DNA of 64,000 nt from Macrotis lagotis (lineage: Eukaryota; Chordata; Mammalia; Peramelemorphia; Peramelidae), in NCBI RefSeq assembly GCF_037893015.1, contig NC_133666.1, positions 655,180,869 through 655,244,868 on the forward strand. Direction: 5' to 3'. The notes below the pieces were generated by a model that was given only the letters and a program-made list of their open reading frames with translations, ran no database searches and was not told the origin of the DNA. Made by a program: the position numbers and the translations under genes. Of the stretch, positions 42,676 to 56,515 are shown in pieces. The number at the start of each line of letters is the position of its first letter. Within the stretch, counting starts at the first letter, position 1.

Positions 42676-42762
42676 TTCTTTTTTTAATTACCTAGCCATG
42701 TGGCCTTGGGCCAATCACTTCACCCCATCACCAGCAAAAACTAAACAAAAAAAAAAAAATTC
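42676..42762 (+). mobile_element. Marsupial tRNA-derived SINE, 3' fragment
   Basis: Only the core and tail remain (TTACCTAGCCATGTGGCCTT...CAAAAACTAAACAAAAAA). It abuts the end of the minisatellite. Confidence 0.8.
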
Positions 42763-43404
42763 ATTATTATTATAATAAAAAAATAGTGAAATAAGAGGCC
42801 CAGAATCCAGTTGTACTGACTTCTAGTCCCCTAAATTCCCCCCACCCCACCCCAAGGACCCAGGAACCCAGAGGTCTAGACCACCCAGTGTTCCTCACAC
42901 CCACCCGAGCTTAAGATTCCTCACCCTTACTCAAAGAATCCAGTCTCTAATTCTTAACCCCACCCTGGGCAGAGACCCTGATATAGTCCCTCACATCTCT
43001 TATTCATTCAATAAGCATTCATTAAGTGCCTATTATATACAAGTCTCCCATCCCCCTCTCAGGGGACCCACCCCACCCCCTCTCTCACGGACCTAGGAGG
43101 TTCTCTGAAGGCCCCTCCCCCAAGGACTCAAGTGACCAGACTTGTAACCAGGCCCCTCAAGGATGCAAGGTTATGGTCAGGATCAGCTAAAATGGGATCA
43201 AAATCCTTATTTTCCTATCATCAGCTCTCTCACTCTACAAGTACAATTACTGGCTCAGCGGCCCCCACACAAACACATATATGAACCCCATGTTGCTGGT
43301 ACTCAAACACCCCCCAATCTTCCTAATGGTTTAAAGGCATCAAGAGACTTGCCCAGGGTCACACACCCTCTCACTCCAGTACTATAACCATTACACTGCA
43401 CTGC

Positions 43405-43600
43405 TTCCTTTAAAAAATGTTTTTCAATTAACAAACTCATTTCTTCTCCCTCCACCACCACCCCTTTTCCTATTGGGAAAAAACAAAACAAAATAAAACC
43501 CTTGTAACAAATATGCAGTCAAGCAAAACAAATCCCTTCATTTGCCAAGACCAAAAAATGTGTCTCCTTCAGCACCAAGTCTGTCATCACTGTTAGGAGC
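43405..43600 (-). mobile_element. L1 3'-end debris
   Basis: TTTTTCAATTAACAAACTCATT, CCTATTGGGAAAAAACAAAA and AATATGCAGTCAAGCAAAAC parallel the fragment at 11.5-12.1 kb. Confidence 0.5.
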
Positions 43601-44890
43601 TTCATCAGCTCTCCTGACCCTTGAGCCCAGACTGATTCAAGGACAGACACAGTGACACAGTTCTACATTCACTCATGTATGCTTAGGACGTAGCAAAGGA
43701 CACAGGGATGCACGTATCAGACACAGGAAGAAGCCCCTTGCCACTCTCTGGGCTGCTTTCTCCTCTGAAAAATGAGGGGATTGAACTAGATACCCAGCTC
43801 CCTCCTAGCTTTGACCTTCCTAGCTTTCTCCTAACTTAATGCACACATATAGAAACATATCCTAACCCCCTTAACAGTGGAGCCCCAGAACCTCCTCTAT
43901 CCTGAAGAGTGTATCAGTGTGGTCAGAACTCCCAACTTGTCATCACCAGAATGGGGGGAGATAGAGGGAGCTGTCACCAGGGAGGAGTATGTGCAGTGGG
44001 GGAGGGGTCCTGTGGTTAGATATCATGTTTCTCCATCCCCCAGAAATGTCCAAAATGATAGAGGGAAAGGGGCATGACATACTGCTCTCCCCCTAGCATC
44101 ACTTCCAACACTCTGAGTCATGAATCCCTTCTGCTATAAAGAGATCTGCTCCAGAACCTCCCTCCCCATCCACCCAGTTCTAAGTGAGGGAATTCAGGAA
44201 ATGAGGTTTTGAAGACTGCAGTTTGAGGAAGTGGAGAAGCATGGAGGACTGACAGCTTGGGGATATAATGGGTAGGGATCTTCAGGAGAAAAGGACTTCC
44301 AACTCCTGCTCCTCCTCTTGCTATGTCTGGCCCCGGATGGAGTGTTGTTGTGGTAACCACCCCAAAGCCTGGACCTGAGGGTTATTCAGAGCTGGTAATA
44401 AGGCCCTTGTGGGTATATCCAGAGGTAAGGACCCCTCCAGGGAGGAGAATAATCCCATTCCCTGAGGAAGCATAACCAAGGAGACTGAGCCAACCAATAC
44501 CAGTTTGACCAGGCAGATCCTCCACATTTTGGACAGATGGACAGAAGACAGAAAACATTGGGGTGATGAGAGTGCAGACAATCATGAAGTAAGGGAGAAT
44601 GTTCTGACTCCCAAAGGTCTTCACACAAGAAAGGCTCTTGGTGGGAAGGTCTGATCATTAGCCATCCAGAAAGGATGCATTCCCAAATACCAGTTGGGAG
44701 GGCTGGGGCTCGAGAGTCCTCTGGTCCTTCTCCCCTACAGAGAGGCTCTGAATGCCGGCCACAAGGCCATGGACTCCGTGGGTTCCGCCTTCTACGTGCC
44801 CTCTCCCGCTTGGCCTCCCCTTATGGAGCTCTACCCCCCAGTTTTCTGGGAGATCCTACCTTGAATCTTCAGTATGCTTGCTCACAGACC

Positions 44891-44902
44891 ATGCTGGCCC
44901 AG
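44891..44902 (+). other. PCP2: Candidate alternative first coding exon of PCP2
   Basis: ATGCTGGCCCAG is followed by a good donor (GTGAGA) in phase 0, which would join in frame to the exon at 46650. Only the splice and frame logic supports it. Confidence 0.25.
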
Positions 44903-45370
44903 GTGAGAACTGTTGGGGCAGAGGGAAGGGTATGGATTCTATGACTGGAATGGGGGGGGGTGTATTTGGGAGAAGGGCTACAGGTCAATCATGCGCTAGG
45001 GAGGGAGGGCCAGGATCCTGGGAGTGAGGTGAAGTTGGGGAAGAGGGGGCAGGTTTGAGCACCCCACCCCCACCTAGCACCCAGCATAGCTCCATAAAAA
45101 CAATTATCTGGATGATCTTTATGGGGCTTAGTCTGGGTGGGAGCAGATGGAGAAGGGGGGACTCCCAGATGGGAGTCTAGGATTTGGGGCTTGCTGGAGG
45201 ATCGTGGGTGTTTCCCTGACCCTTTAAAAGTCCTACTCCAGATGCCAAGAGCCACAGTGGGAGCTGGAGTTAGGCATCTACAGTGGTTCTGAGGGCACAG
45301 AAACTCAGCAAGGGGGCACAATATAGGGAGCAAGGGGGTCTAGTAAGGTATTACCTAGGAATCTAGTCTG

Positions 45371-48140
<2,770 letters not shown>

Positions 48141-48189
48141 GGATGAGGGCCTCACTTGGCTTCTACACTCTATTAGTCTCTCATCATCA

Positions 48190-48195
48190 AATAAA
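48190..48195 (+). terminator. PCP2: PCP2 polyadenylation signal
   Basis: AATAAA 49 bases after the PCP2 stop codon. PCP2 and PET100 end tail to tail, about 430 bp apart. Confidence 0.85.
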
Positions 48196-48622
48196 AGGCT
48201 TTCACATAAACTGAGAGAGATGTCAGATTTGTTATTATAATTGGATTAAAGAATTGGGATGGAAGAATATAGGGTTCTCTCAACTCTCTTTGATCTCAGA
48301 TCCTGATCCCTGAATGGTTACTGGCTAGAGCCCTGAAATGTAAGGGACCAAAATGGGTAAGAGCACAGGGTTAATATGTGTTTGGATGGTGCATCTGACA
48401 AGTTAGTCCAGGGCAGGGGACATCTCGAAGTCAAACTTTTTCAGGTGCTTGAGGGAACCAGGGACAGAGCACAGAATGTGTAGTCTCCAGAGTTCTTCAT
48501 CAGAAGACAGAGGCAGAATGAGCTCCTTGTGAGGGGTCCCACCTCCCAAACTTCTATTTTTGCAGTGTAGCAGCCAGGTCTTGGGAAAGAGAAAGGCATC
48601 CCAATTTCCAGATAATCCCAAG

Positions 48623-51600
48623 TTATTGCTGGGTAGTTCGGAGTAACCTCTCCTCACGCTGCTTCCGCATTCGCTCCTTGAACTCTTCTAGCTCCCGACG
48701 CTAACATGGGTTGAGGAGAGAATGTTAGATAAGAATGCAATTATAGCCCGGGACTAGGGCCTGGCACACAATTCCAAGAACCCATCCCCACTCCAAAGGG
48801 GAGTATGTTGGGAGAGGAGGGAATGGGGAAACAGATGTAAGAGAAGACTAGAATTCCCAGCCAATCCCCTCCAAACTCAGTGGGTTTCACCCCTGGGCTA
48901 GGTGGTCCTTATTACACTAAGGCCTTCTACACCCAGAACCTGTCTTTCACCTGTTCCTTCCTGAGGGTACTCCAGATTTTCCTGAGCCCAAAGGAGTTTT
49001 GAGTCCAGGAGTCCTTACTTGAAACTAGGCTTTCATCTACCCTGAATGAGGGCTGAAAAAACTCTAGAGATATTTCACACTGCCATCCCAACTCATTCAT
49101 CCCCCCCCCCAAATGATGGGGAGATTCAAGAATTCACCTGGTCTTCTCGCTCCGGAGGGAATATCTCTCGCTGCAGAAAGAGAAGAAGTTGCTGGAGAAG
49201 AGGGAGAGAACCAGAACGGACGCAGCATACCCCGACCCCTACCCCAGCAGGGCCAGGAAAGAAAGGCAGAACAGTGTCTCCTTCTAGGCAAAGGAATCCT
49301 CTCAGGATTCCTGGCCCTCTCAGAGTGCTCTGGACCATGCAGGATATCTTGCTTCCAGTCCTTACTACAACTTAAATGAATATGGTGGAGGTGTAATTAG
49401 CATTAAATATCATAGTTAGAAGGGACCTCAGAGTCCATAGAGTCCAGCCCTCTCACTGTTGAAAATGGTAAGAGTTGGAAGGCCACAAGATAGGTCAATA
49501 ATTAGCAAGAGAAGTATCTGGTCTCCCAGTTCAAGGGTACTAGGTACACCTGACTTCTGAGGCCATGGAATGAGGGGAACGAGGCATATTGCCCCACTCT
49601 ATTGCAAAGATCACATCAGTCCCTTAATCCTGAGCCCCTGGTATACCTTGCGCTGGATGACATATTCCTCAAAATATTCAGCCTGGTTGGAGACCCAGAA
49701 CATGGCCACAGGAAAGGTGAGGTACAGCATCATCTATAAAGGGACAGAGAATGGAGGGTATATCTCTTCAATGCTTAGAAGTTAAACTTGTTGAAAAAAT
49801 GTCACCCTCAGAAATCTTTTATTCAAACAAGAACGAAATTTTAAAATAATAATAGAGGGGAGATTGGCTAGCTCTGGACTTTGTCTCCATAACACCAACT
49901 AGCAGGCTGCACACAGCCAGTTTAGACTTCATTTCTCAAGATTAATGAACTAATATTGATATATTATGAACTAATTTTATATACATATATATATAATGAA
50001 CTAATATATATAAAACAATTGTCATTTTATAGATATATAGAGATACATATAGACACATCTATCTATATATATATTTCAATTCAGATTGAAACATGGAGTT
50101 TCCCATTTTCAAAAAATAAATTTTAAGTTACCATTTTTCATTTTAGAAATGTTGCCACATTGTTTTCCAGGTAAAATTGAAATTATTATCAGTCTTTTAA
50201 GGCCATGTTGGACTATGCCTGTGAAATTTCTTGTTATTCCTAATTTTGAAAAAGATGTCTTTTACTACAAAGATATTTTAAGATATAAAAGGCATACTCC
50301 AGAATATACTACTTATGCTGAGGTCCTCCAAGTCCTTACCATCTCCCCCTGCATGCAGCCTTTCCTGAATCTGCCAAGGCTCTCTCCCTCTCTAATGTTT
50401 GTGTGAGGCTCTGAGCAGACAAAAACATCCCGGCTCTCAATAAGTTATACTTTCTCTTTAATTTTCACAACCTCTTATTGGCTACTCCCACAGTTCTGTC
50501 CTAGGCTTTTTTCTTTGCAATCTCAACCACCTCCAAGACTTCAACTACTTTTTATACAGATGACCCTGAATCTGCAGGTCTAACTCTGACCTCCCCTCCA
50601 AGCTCCAGATTCTCCTCAGCTTTCTTAAGGACATTTCCTCCAGATGTCCAGTGGGCACCCTAAACTTAACATGTCTAAAATTTAGCTTACCATCTTCCTT
50701 CCCAACATTTTTTTGGACTTCACTAGTTTTCTGGGGAACTATCCACTAGTAACTATTCTCTGAGTTTATTGAGTCCATAACCTGGTGGGCCTCTTTGACC
50801 CTTCCTTTCAATAACCTCTAATGTGTGATCAGATCCCAAGTCCTATTGATTCCATCTCTGCTATAAATTTGGAAATCTTTTTCCTCCTTTTTCTGGTCTC
50901 ACTGATACCATCCCAGCACAGGCTCACTGGATTATCATAATAATCAAATAGCTCTTATCACTCTCATTCTCCCCAAAAGACCTTTCCACCACTACCAGAA
51001 CAATCTTTCTTAATAATGACAATAGCTCTTATTTATACAGTTTTAAAGTCTACACAAGCAGTAAGGTAGTATAATAGATGGAGCACCAGGTCTAAAGTCA
51101 GGAAGATATAAATTCAAATCCAGCCTCAGATATTTCCTAGGTGTGTGACCCTGGACAAGTCACTTAACCCCGTTTGCATCATTTTTCTTATCTGTAAAAT
51201 GAGCTGAAGAAGGAAATGGCAAACCACTATATTATCTTTGCAAAGAAAACCCTAAATAGGGTTGCAAAGAAAACCCTGACTAGGTCACAAAGAATCAGTC
51301 ATGACTGAAATGACTGAACAACAAATTAAAGTCTTCCAATTCACAATTACCCTATGAGATAGGCAGTGCATATTAACTTAATTTCACAGAGGAAGAAACT
51401 GAGGTTCTGTGACTTTCCACCAGCTGGGTCATCATAGGCAAATCACAAAGTCTATCAGCACCAGTTTCCTCCCCTGTAAAATAGGTACAATGATAATCAT
51501 CACCCTACCCACCAGCACTTACAAATACTAAAGTGAAATTTGTCAGTTATTGTAATTATTGCCCAAAGTCAGAAAGCTGGCAAATTATAGAGCTAGGATC

Positions 51601-54600
51601 TGAGCTGGGTTATTTTTTCACTGAGTTGAATGCCTTTTCTACCATACTACATTTAATCAACAAACCTTTCTTAAACACCAACTATGCACTAGCACTGTGC
51701 TAAGTACTAGAAATAAAAATTTTTTTAAAAAGCAAAAATAGGGGCAGCTAGGTGGTATGGTAGATAAAGTACCGGCCCTGGAGTCAGGAGGACCTGAGTT
51801 CAAAACTGGCCTCAGACACTTAATGATCGCTTTGCTGTGTGACCTTGGGCAAGTCACTTAACCCCACTGCCTTAAATTAAAAAAACAGCACAAACAGCCC
51901 TTGTCCCCAAGAAGCTGACATTTTAATGTCATTTGAGGGGAAAACATAAGGAAATATATATGACTCATATAGAGTAACCTTAATCTAATACAAATTTCTT
52001 TGGGCTTACACTGAACTCTTCTTCATTCTCTCACCTCTCACATTCAGTTACCAGCTCCTGCTGATACAGGGAAGAAGTGCCTGATCAGCACTCAGAAATC
52101 AAATCTATTCTCAGACACTTCCTAGCTGTGTGACCCTGGACAAGTCACATTGCCTCTTTCTGCCTCAGTCTCAACTGTCAAAAAACAGCACCAACCTTTG
52201 AGAAATGTAGTGAGGATATAATGAGATAATTGAATAGTGTATGGCATAGTGCCTCACCCACAGTAGGCCCCCTGTTACTATTAGCTATTATAGTATATAT
52301 GTGTGTGTGTGTGTATTTCACTCTCTCATGCTTCCACCCTGAGAGCAAGTCTTTCATCACCTTCGAACTGAACTACTGCCACAGCCTCCTAACTGGCTTC
52401 CTTGACTCCACTCTCCTCCATTACAAGCAATCTCCAGAGTTACCAGATTCATATTCCTAAAGCACAGGACACTGATCCAGAGAAGCTAAGTGACTAGTCA
52501 AGGTCACACTATTAGTAACTGCCTATCTCTATTCCAGCTCTCTATTCACTAAAACCACATTGTTTCAGAATCAACAGAGAGCCACTGAACTCCCCAAACA
52601 GAAGTGTCAGTGATTCCCTATTGCCTCTGGGACAAAACACTAATCCTTCTGTTTGGCATTTAAACCCTCTCCAATCAGGCTCTAATCTCTCCCTTCAAAA
52701 GTCTATGTTAGGGGCAGCTAAGTGGCGCAGTGGATAAAGCACAAGCCCTGGAGTCACGAGTACCTGGGTTCAAATCTGGTCTCAGACACTTAATAATTAC
52801 CTAGCTGTGTGGCCTTGGGCAAGCACCTAACCCCATTTGCCTTGCAAAAACCTAAACAACAACAACAACAAAAGTCTACGTTATAATATTTTACACTATT
52901 CCTACTGGTCTCATTGACATTCCCCATCTACAACTCTCAGGCTTGGCACACTCCACCTTATCTCCTCTGTACCTTGGCTCCCCATCTTTCTTCAGCACTT
53001 GGTTCAGCTCCACTGCCTTCAAAACTTTCCTGCTGCCCATCATTACTTGGAATGTATTTGGTATATCCTTTTCTCTCCCCACTCCTATCCTCCAGGGGAT
53101 TAAGCTTCTCCAACACAGACACTGGACTTTTCTTTGTCCCTCAGCACCTGGTACAGTGGCTGGCATGTATGCTATAGGTACTTAGTTTGTAGTGTTTATA
53201 GAATTGAACTGAATTTCTGATCCCCTTCCTTCCCTTATCTAAATTATTTTCACATTCTTCATGATTATTATAAATCAGCTCATGTCATTTGACTCAAAGA
53301 TCTTCAGTGACTCCTTACAGGTTACCAAGTAAAGTTCAAATTACTTTGCTTGACAAGCAAGTCCCTCTCCAATCTTGGTTTGCTCTTGCCTTTCCAATCT
53401 TTTCTCATTTTCTCCCTTCCAGACAAAGTGAACTATTCAAAATCAAGAATTTTGGAGCTAGGGGCTAGGAGTACCTGGGTTCAAATCCGGTCTCAGACAC
53501 TTAATAATTACCTAGCTGTGTGGCCTTGGGCAAGCCACTTAACCCTGTTTGCCTTGCAGAAACCTAAAAAAAAAAAGAATTTTGGAGCTGATAGGGAGCC
53601 CTGAACAAATCCAACTCAGCTCATACCATAACAGGAATCCCCTCTATAACACCTCTCACCAAGTTCAAAAATGATACTTTTCATCATGGAAAAAGAATAG
53701 AACTATATGAGCTAAGATTTACTCCAATTTTGGGTAAAATTCTAAAATGCAACAATGAAGGGAAGGTTAGGAAGCATTCAGAAAAGAAAACAATGATTAG
53801 TTTCAAGGTCAGGTCATGCCAAAATAACCTTATTCCTTTTCTAAAAGGGTTATTAATAGCTTAAATTGCAGATATAGTTTATATGGATGTTAACAAAATA
53901 TTTGATAAATATTATTAGTTTGTGCCAAATCTAACTGATTCTATTCTTGTGGAAAACATGGGAAGACACAGACTAGACTATAATACAATTTGTTTCAGTT
54001 TTCAGTTGGAGTTTTCTTGACAGAGATCCTAGAGTGATTAATCATTTCTTTCTCTAGTTCATTTTACAGATGAGGAAACTGAGGCAAACAATGTTAAGTG
54101 ACTTGCCCAGGGTCACACTGCTAGCACTTATGTCTGAAGTCAGATTTCAATGCAGAAAAAGAGGGTCTTCCTGACTCTAAGCCCAGGACTCTATTCATAG
54201 AGTGCCACCTACCTGCCTTTTGATGCAATTAAACAGATTTAAAACTATTTGAAAAACCAGACTCAAAGTGTAGTCATTAGGGGTTCATTGTCAATAAGCA
54301 GGTCTCCAGTGAGGTGTTCTGAGTGGCTCAAGCATCTATATTTCCCTCTGGGTTATTTAGCATTTTTACCCATATAATATTTAGAAAAAGGAATAGCATG
54401 CTCAACAAGGTTGTAGAAGATACAGAATTAGGAACTTAGATAAGAATAGTTAACATATTACATGACAGTCAGGATCCAAAAAGATCTTGACATGCACTGA
54501 GTAATAAAATGAAATTCAATATGGACAAATGTAAAGTCTTAGACTTGGATTAAAAAAATGCAGCTTCCTAAGTATAGGATGAGGGAGTCGACTCAAAAGG

Positions 54601-56158
54601 AACTTGAAAAAAAGTCTGGATGATTTCACTGAATTTACACGGATAAGACAGCTGTGAGATGTGGCCATCAAACCCCAAAACAAACTAAAAGCTAATGCCA
54701 TCCTGGGAAGATGTTAAAAGTGATGAGATGGGAGTGGCTAGGTGGCACAGTGGATAGAGCACTGGCCCTGGAGTCAGGAGGATTTGAATTCAAATCCGAT
54801 CTCAGATTCTTAATGATGACCTAGCTGTGTGGCCTTCGGCAAGCCACTTAAATCCATTTGCCTTGCAAAAATTTAAAAAAAAAAAAAAAGTGATGAGATG
54901 ACAGAAAGTTAGATTTGGAACAGGGAAGAACAAGATTCAAGTTCAGCTTTTAACACAATGACCAAATGAACCTGGACAAATCACTTAATCTGGGTGCAGT
55001 GGATAGAGCACCGGCCCTGGAGTCAGGAGGACCTGAGTTCAAATCCAGCCTCAGACACTTAATAATTACCTAGCTGTGTGGCCTTGGGCAAGTCATCTAA
55101 CCTCATTGCCTTGCAAAAACTTTAAAAAAAACATATTTTGGGCCACTCTCTATGAATACAGATCAAAGAGAAGGTGCTGACCAGCACTGGGTGGAGTCCC
55201 TCCTGGGGACTCCCCATATCTATGAAATCAAAGATCTGGTACAATCTCTAGCCTATACTTCCAAAAATAAGTTGAGAGTACCACTGTCTCCTGGTGCAAT
55301 CTTTAGGACACCAACCCTATATCAGACAGTGGCCAAGTCTGTTCATCTCCCTATGTCTCAGCTTCATCTGTTTTTTTTTTAATAAAAAAAGGTAATAACA
55401 GCACTTTACATTCCAGGATTGTTCTGAGAATTTAAATGAGTTATTTTTATTAAAGCACTTGGCTCTAAATATGAGGGCCTTTTTAAGGCAATGGGATTAA
55501 GTGACCTGCCAGCTAGGCAATTGTTAAGCGCCTGAGGCCGCATTTGAACTCAGGTCTTCCTGACTCCAGGGTCGATGCTCTATCTACTAAATATGAGGTT
55601 CTTGTTCCCTTCTTCCCAAGACCAAAATGAGACATTTTAACGTACAATCACCACCACCACTACCACCACCATCATCATCATCACCCCACCCGGTTAGATC
55701 TCATTTGCAGTCATTTGTTCGGTTCTAGGTATCCCCATTTAAGATCACGGAGTGAGCAGAGGAGGGGGGACCCCAAGATTCTTGAGTTCCTCCAACTTGG
55801 AGGTTGATTGTAGGAGCTGGGGGAGGGCAAAGGGGGCGGGGGGACTGGGGGAGGGCGCCCCTGGTTCCAGAGCAGGAGGACGGCCCCAGGGGCAGAATAA
55901 GGAGCCTCGGCAGAGACATTTTAGACCCCCATCCATCGGGTAACGCTAACCACCCACGAGATGGGGAGGGGGAGGGGCGTCATCAAGAGGCTCCCTTAGA
56001 CTAAAGGGCTGCGGCTAGATGGCGAAGGGGATTCTCTCGTTCTGCCTCTAGTTCCATCCCCGGACACCCCAGGTCCCCGACACAGCTCCCGGAAAGCACA
56101 GTCCCGCACGCCCCCGGCCCCCAGCACTGACCCGAAACACTTCCAGCTTCACCCCCAT
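48623..56158 (-). CDS. PET100: PET100 cytochrome c oxidase chaperone
   Basis: Four coding exons on the minus strand: 56132-56158, 49647-49733, 49138-49170 and 48623-48700 (stop at 48623-48625). They make 74 residues (human 73). The protein starts MGVKLEVFRMMLYLTFPVAM. Residues 10-24 form the single membrane segment that also serves in mitochondrial import. The rest is charged and probably helical (RRELEEFKERMRKQREERLL), exposed to the matrix or intermembrane space. It acts in assembly of cytochrome c oxidase at the mitochondrial inner membrane. Intron 1 is 6.4 kb and packed with SINEs. All joins are phase 0. Exon 1 codes only nine residues and its donor is GTCAGT. Confidence 0.95.
50430..50960 (+). 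mobile_element. L2 ORF2 fragment in PET100 intron 1
   Basis: TTATACAGATGACCCTGAAT (YADD region), GATGTCCAGTGGGCACCCTA and ACTTAACATGTCTAAAATTT are the typical L2 wording. The continuation includes ATTGAGTCCATAACC. Confidence 0.65.
51060..51330 (+). mobile_element. MAR1-type marsupial CORE-SINE
   Basis: Complete copy: ATAATAGATGGAGCACCAGG head, TGTGTGACCCTGGACAAGTC core, AAATGAGCTGAAGAAGGAAA and GTCATGACTGAAATGACTGA tail. Confidence 0.85.
51741..51888 (+). mobile_element. Marsupial tRNA-derived SINE
   Basis: GGGGCAGCTAGGTGGTATGG head through to the A-rich tail, in PET100 intron 1. Confidence 0.92.
52711..52869 (+). mobile_element. Marsupial tRNA-derived SINE
   Basis: Full-length with an (AAC)n tail. 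The 14-bp duplication AAAAGTCTATGTTA (52697-52710) is repeated with one change at 52870-52883, and it splits an L2 fragment. Confidence 0.95.
52884..53175 (+). mobile_element. L2 3' fragment
   Basis: CTCAGGCTTGGCACACTCCA, TGGTTCAGCTCCACTGCCTT and TCAGCACCTGGTACAGTGGC are the L2 end. The left part lies before the SINE at 52711. Confidence 0.6.
53460..53574 (+). mobile_element. Marsupial tRNA-derived SINE, 5' truncated
   Basis: It begins at GGGGCTAGGAGTACCTGGG. The exact 15-bp duplication AAGAATTTTGGAGCT (53445-53459, 53575-53589) shows it is recent and was truncated on insertion. Confidence 0.95.
54000..54220 (-). mobile_element. MAR1-type marsupial CORE-SINE
   Basis: The plus strand shows TTTACAGATGAGGAAACTGA, GTGACTTGCCCAGGGTCACA and CTGACTCTAAGCCCAGGACT in reverse order. 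Confidence 0.8.
54731..54885 (+). mobile_element. Marsupial tRNA-derived SINE
   Basis: Full-length with poly-A. The exact 15-bp duplication AAAAGTGATGAGATG is at 54716-54730 and 54886-54900, so the insertion is recent. Confidence 0.95.
54992..55131 (+). mobile_element. Marsupial tRNA-derived SINE, slightly 5' truncated
   Basis: It starts GGGTGCAGTGGATAGAGCAC, with the consensus core and an A-rich tail. Only about 100 bp separate it from the previous copy. Confidence 0.92.
55477..55586 (-). mobile_element. Marsupial tRNA-derived SINE, diverged
   Basis: Reverse copy flanked by CTAAATATGAGG at 55465-55476 and 55587-55598. Confidence 0.9.
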
Positions 56159-56472
56159 CCTCTCGGGCCCAAACAGCTGCTTCCGCCAGTTCCTGAAGCC
56201 ACATCCGCCCAACTCAGATCCCGCAGCAAGACGGACGTTTATAGGCTAAAGCCCGAGCCAAGAAGCTACAGCCCATTGGCCGGAGCAGCCCAAAGCGGAA
56301 ACGAGGAAGCAGTGGACGCCCCGCCTCTTCCCCTAGTCCCGAAAAGACGGAAGTGGTTCTGAGAGACAGAACGGAAGTGGGTTGAATCCAGCCAATGAGG
56401 AACGGCGCCAGGCCGGATGGAGGCGGGATCGCGGGGTAAGCGCAGGGGAGTGCAGCTCGGTGAGCCGCGGGG
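56159..56472. promoter_or_regulatory. Bidirectional PET100/XAB2 promoter
   Basis: The two start codons point away from each other across 314 bp. It contains a reverse CCAAT box (ATTGG 56275-56279), two ETS-type CGGAAGTG sites (56348-56355, 56372-56379) and a forward CCAAT box (56392-56396). There is no clear TATA box in the XAB2 direction. The same head-to-head pair exists in human. CpGs are frequent. Confidence 0.85.
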
Positions 56473-56515
56473 ATGCCCGAAGTCGGGGAGGAAGCCCCAA
56501 CGGAGGCAAAGCTGA
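56417..56515 (+). other. Possible uORF overlapping the XAB2 start
   Basis: An ATG 56 bases upstream of the XAB2 ATG opens a 32-codon frame (MEAGSRGKRRG...) that ends at TGA 56513-56515, inside XAB2 exon 1 and in another frame. It matters only if transcription starts upstream of 56417. Confidence 0.35.

Larger units (their letters stand above)
42763..45370. other. STXBP2-PCP2 intergenic region
   Basis: Head-to-head interval. It holds an L1 3'-UTR-like fragment at about 43405-43600 (same wording as 11.5 kb) and otherwise unique sequence. A possible far-upstream PCP2 first exon ends at 44902. PCP2 promoter elements are likely here but none can be fixed by sequence alone. Confidence 0.5.
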
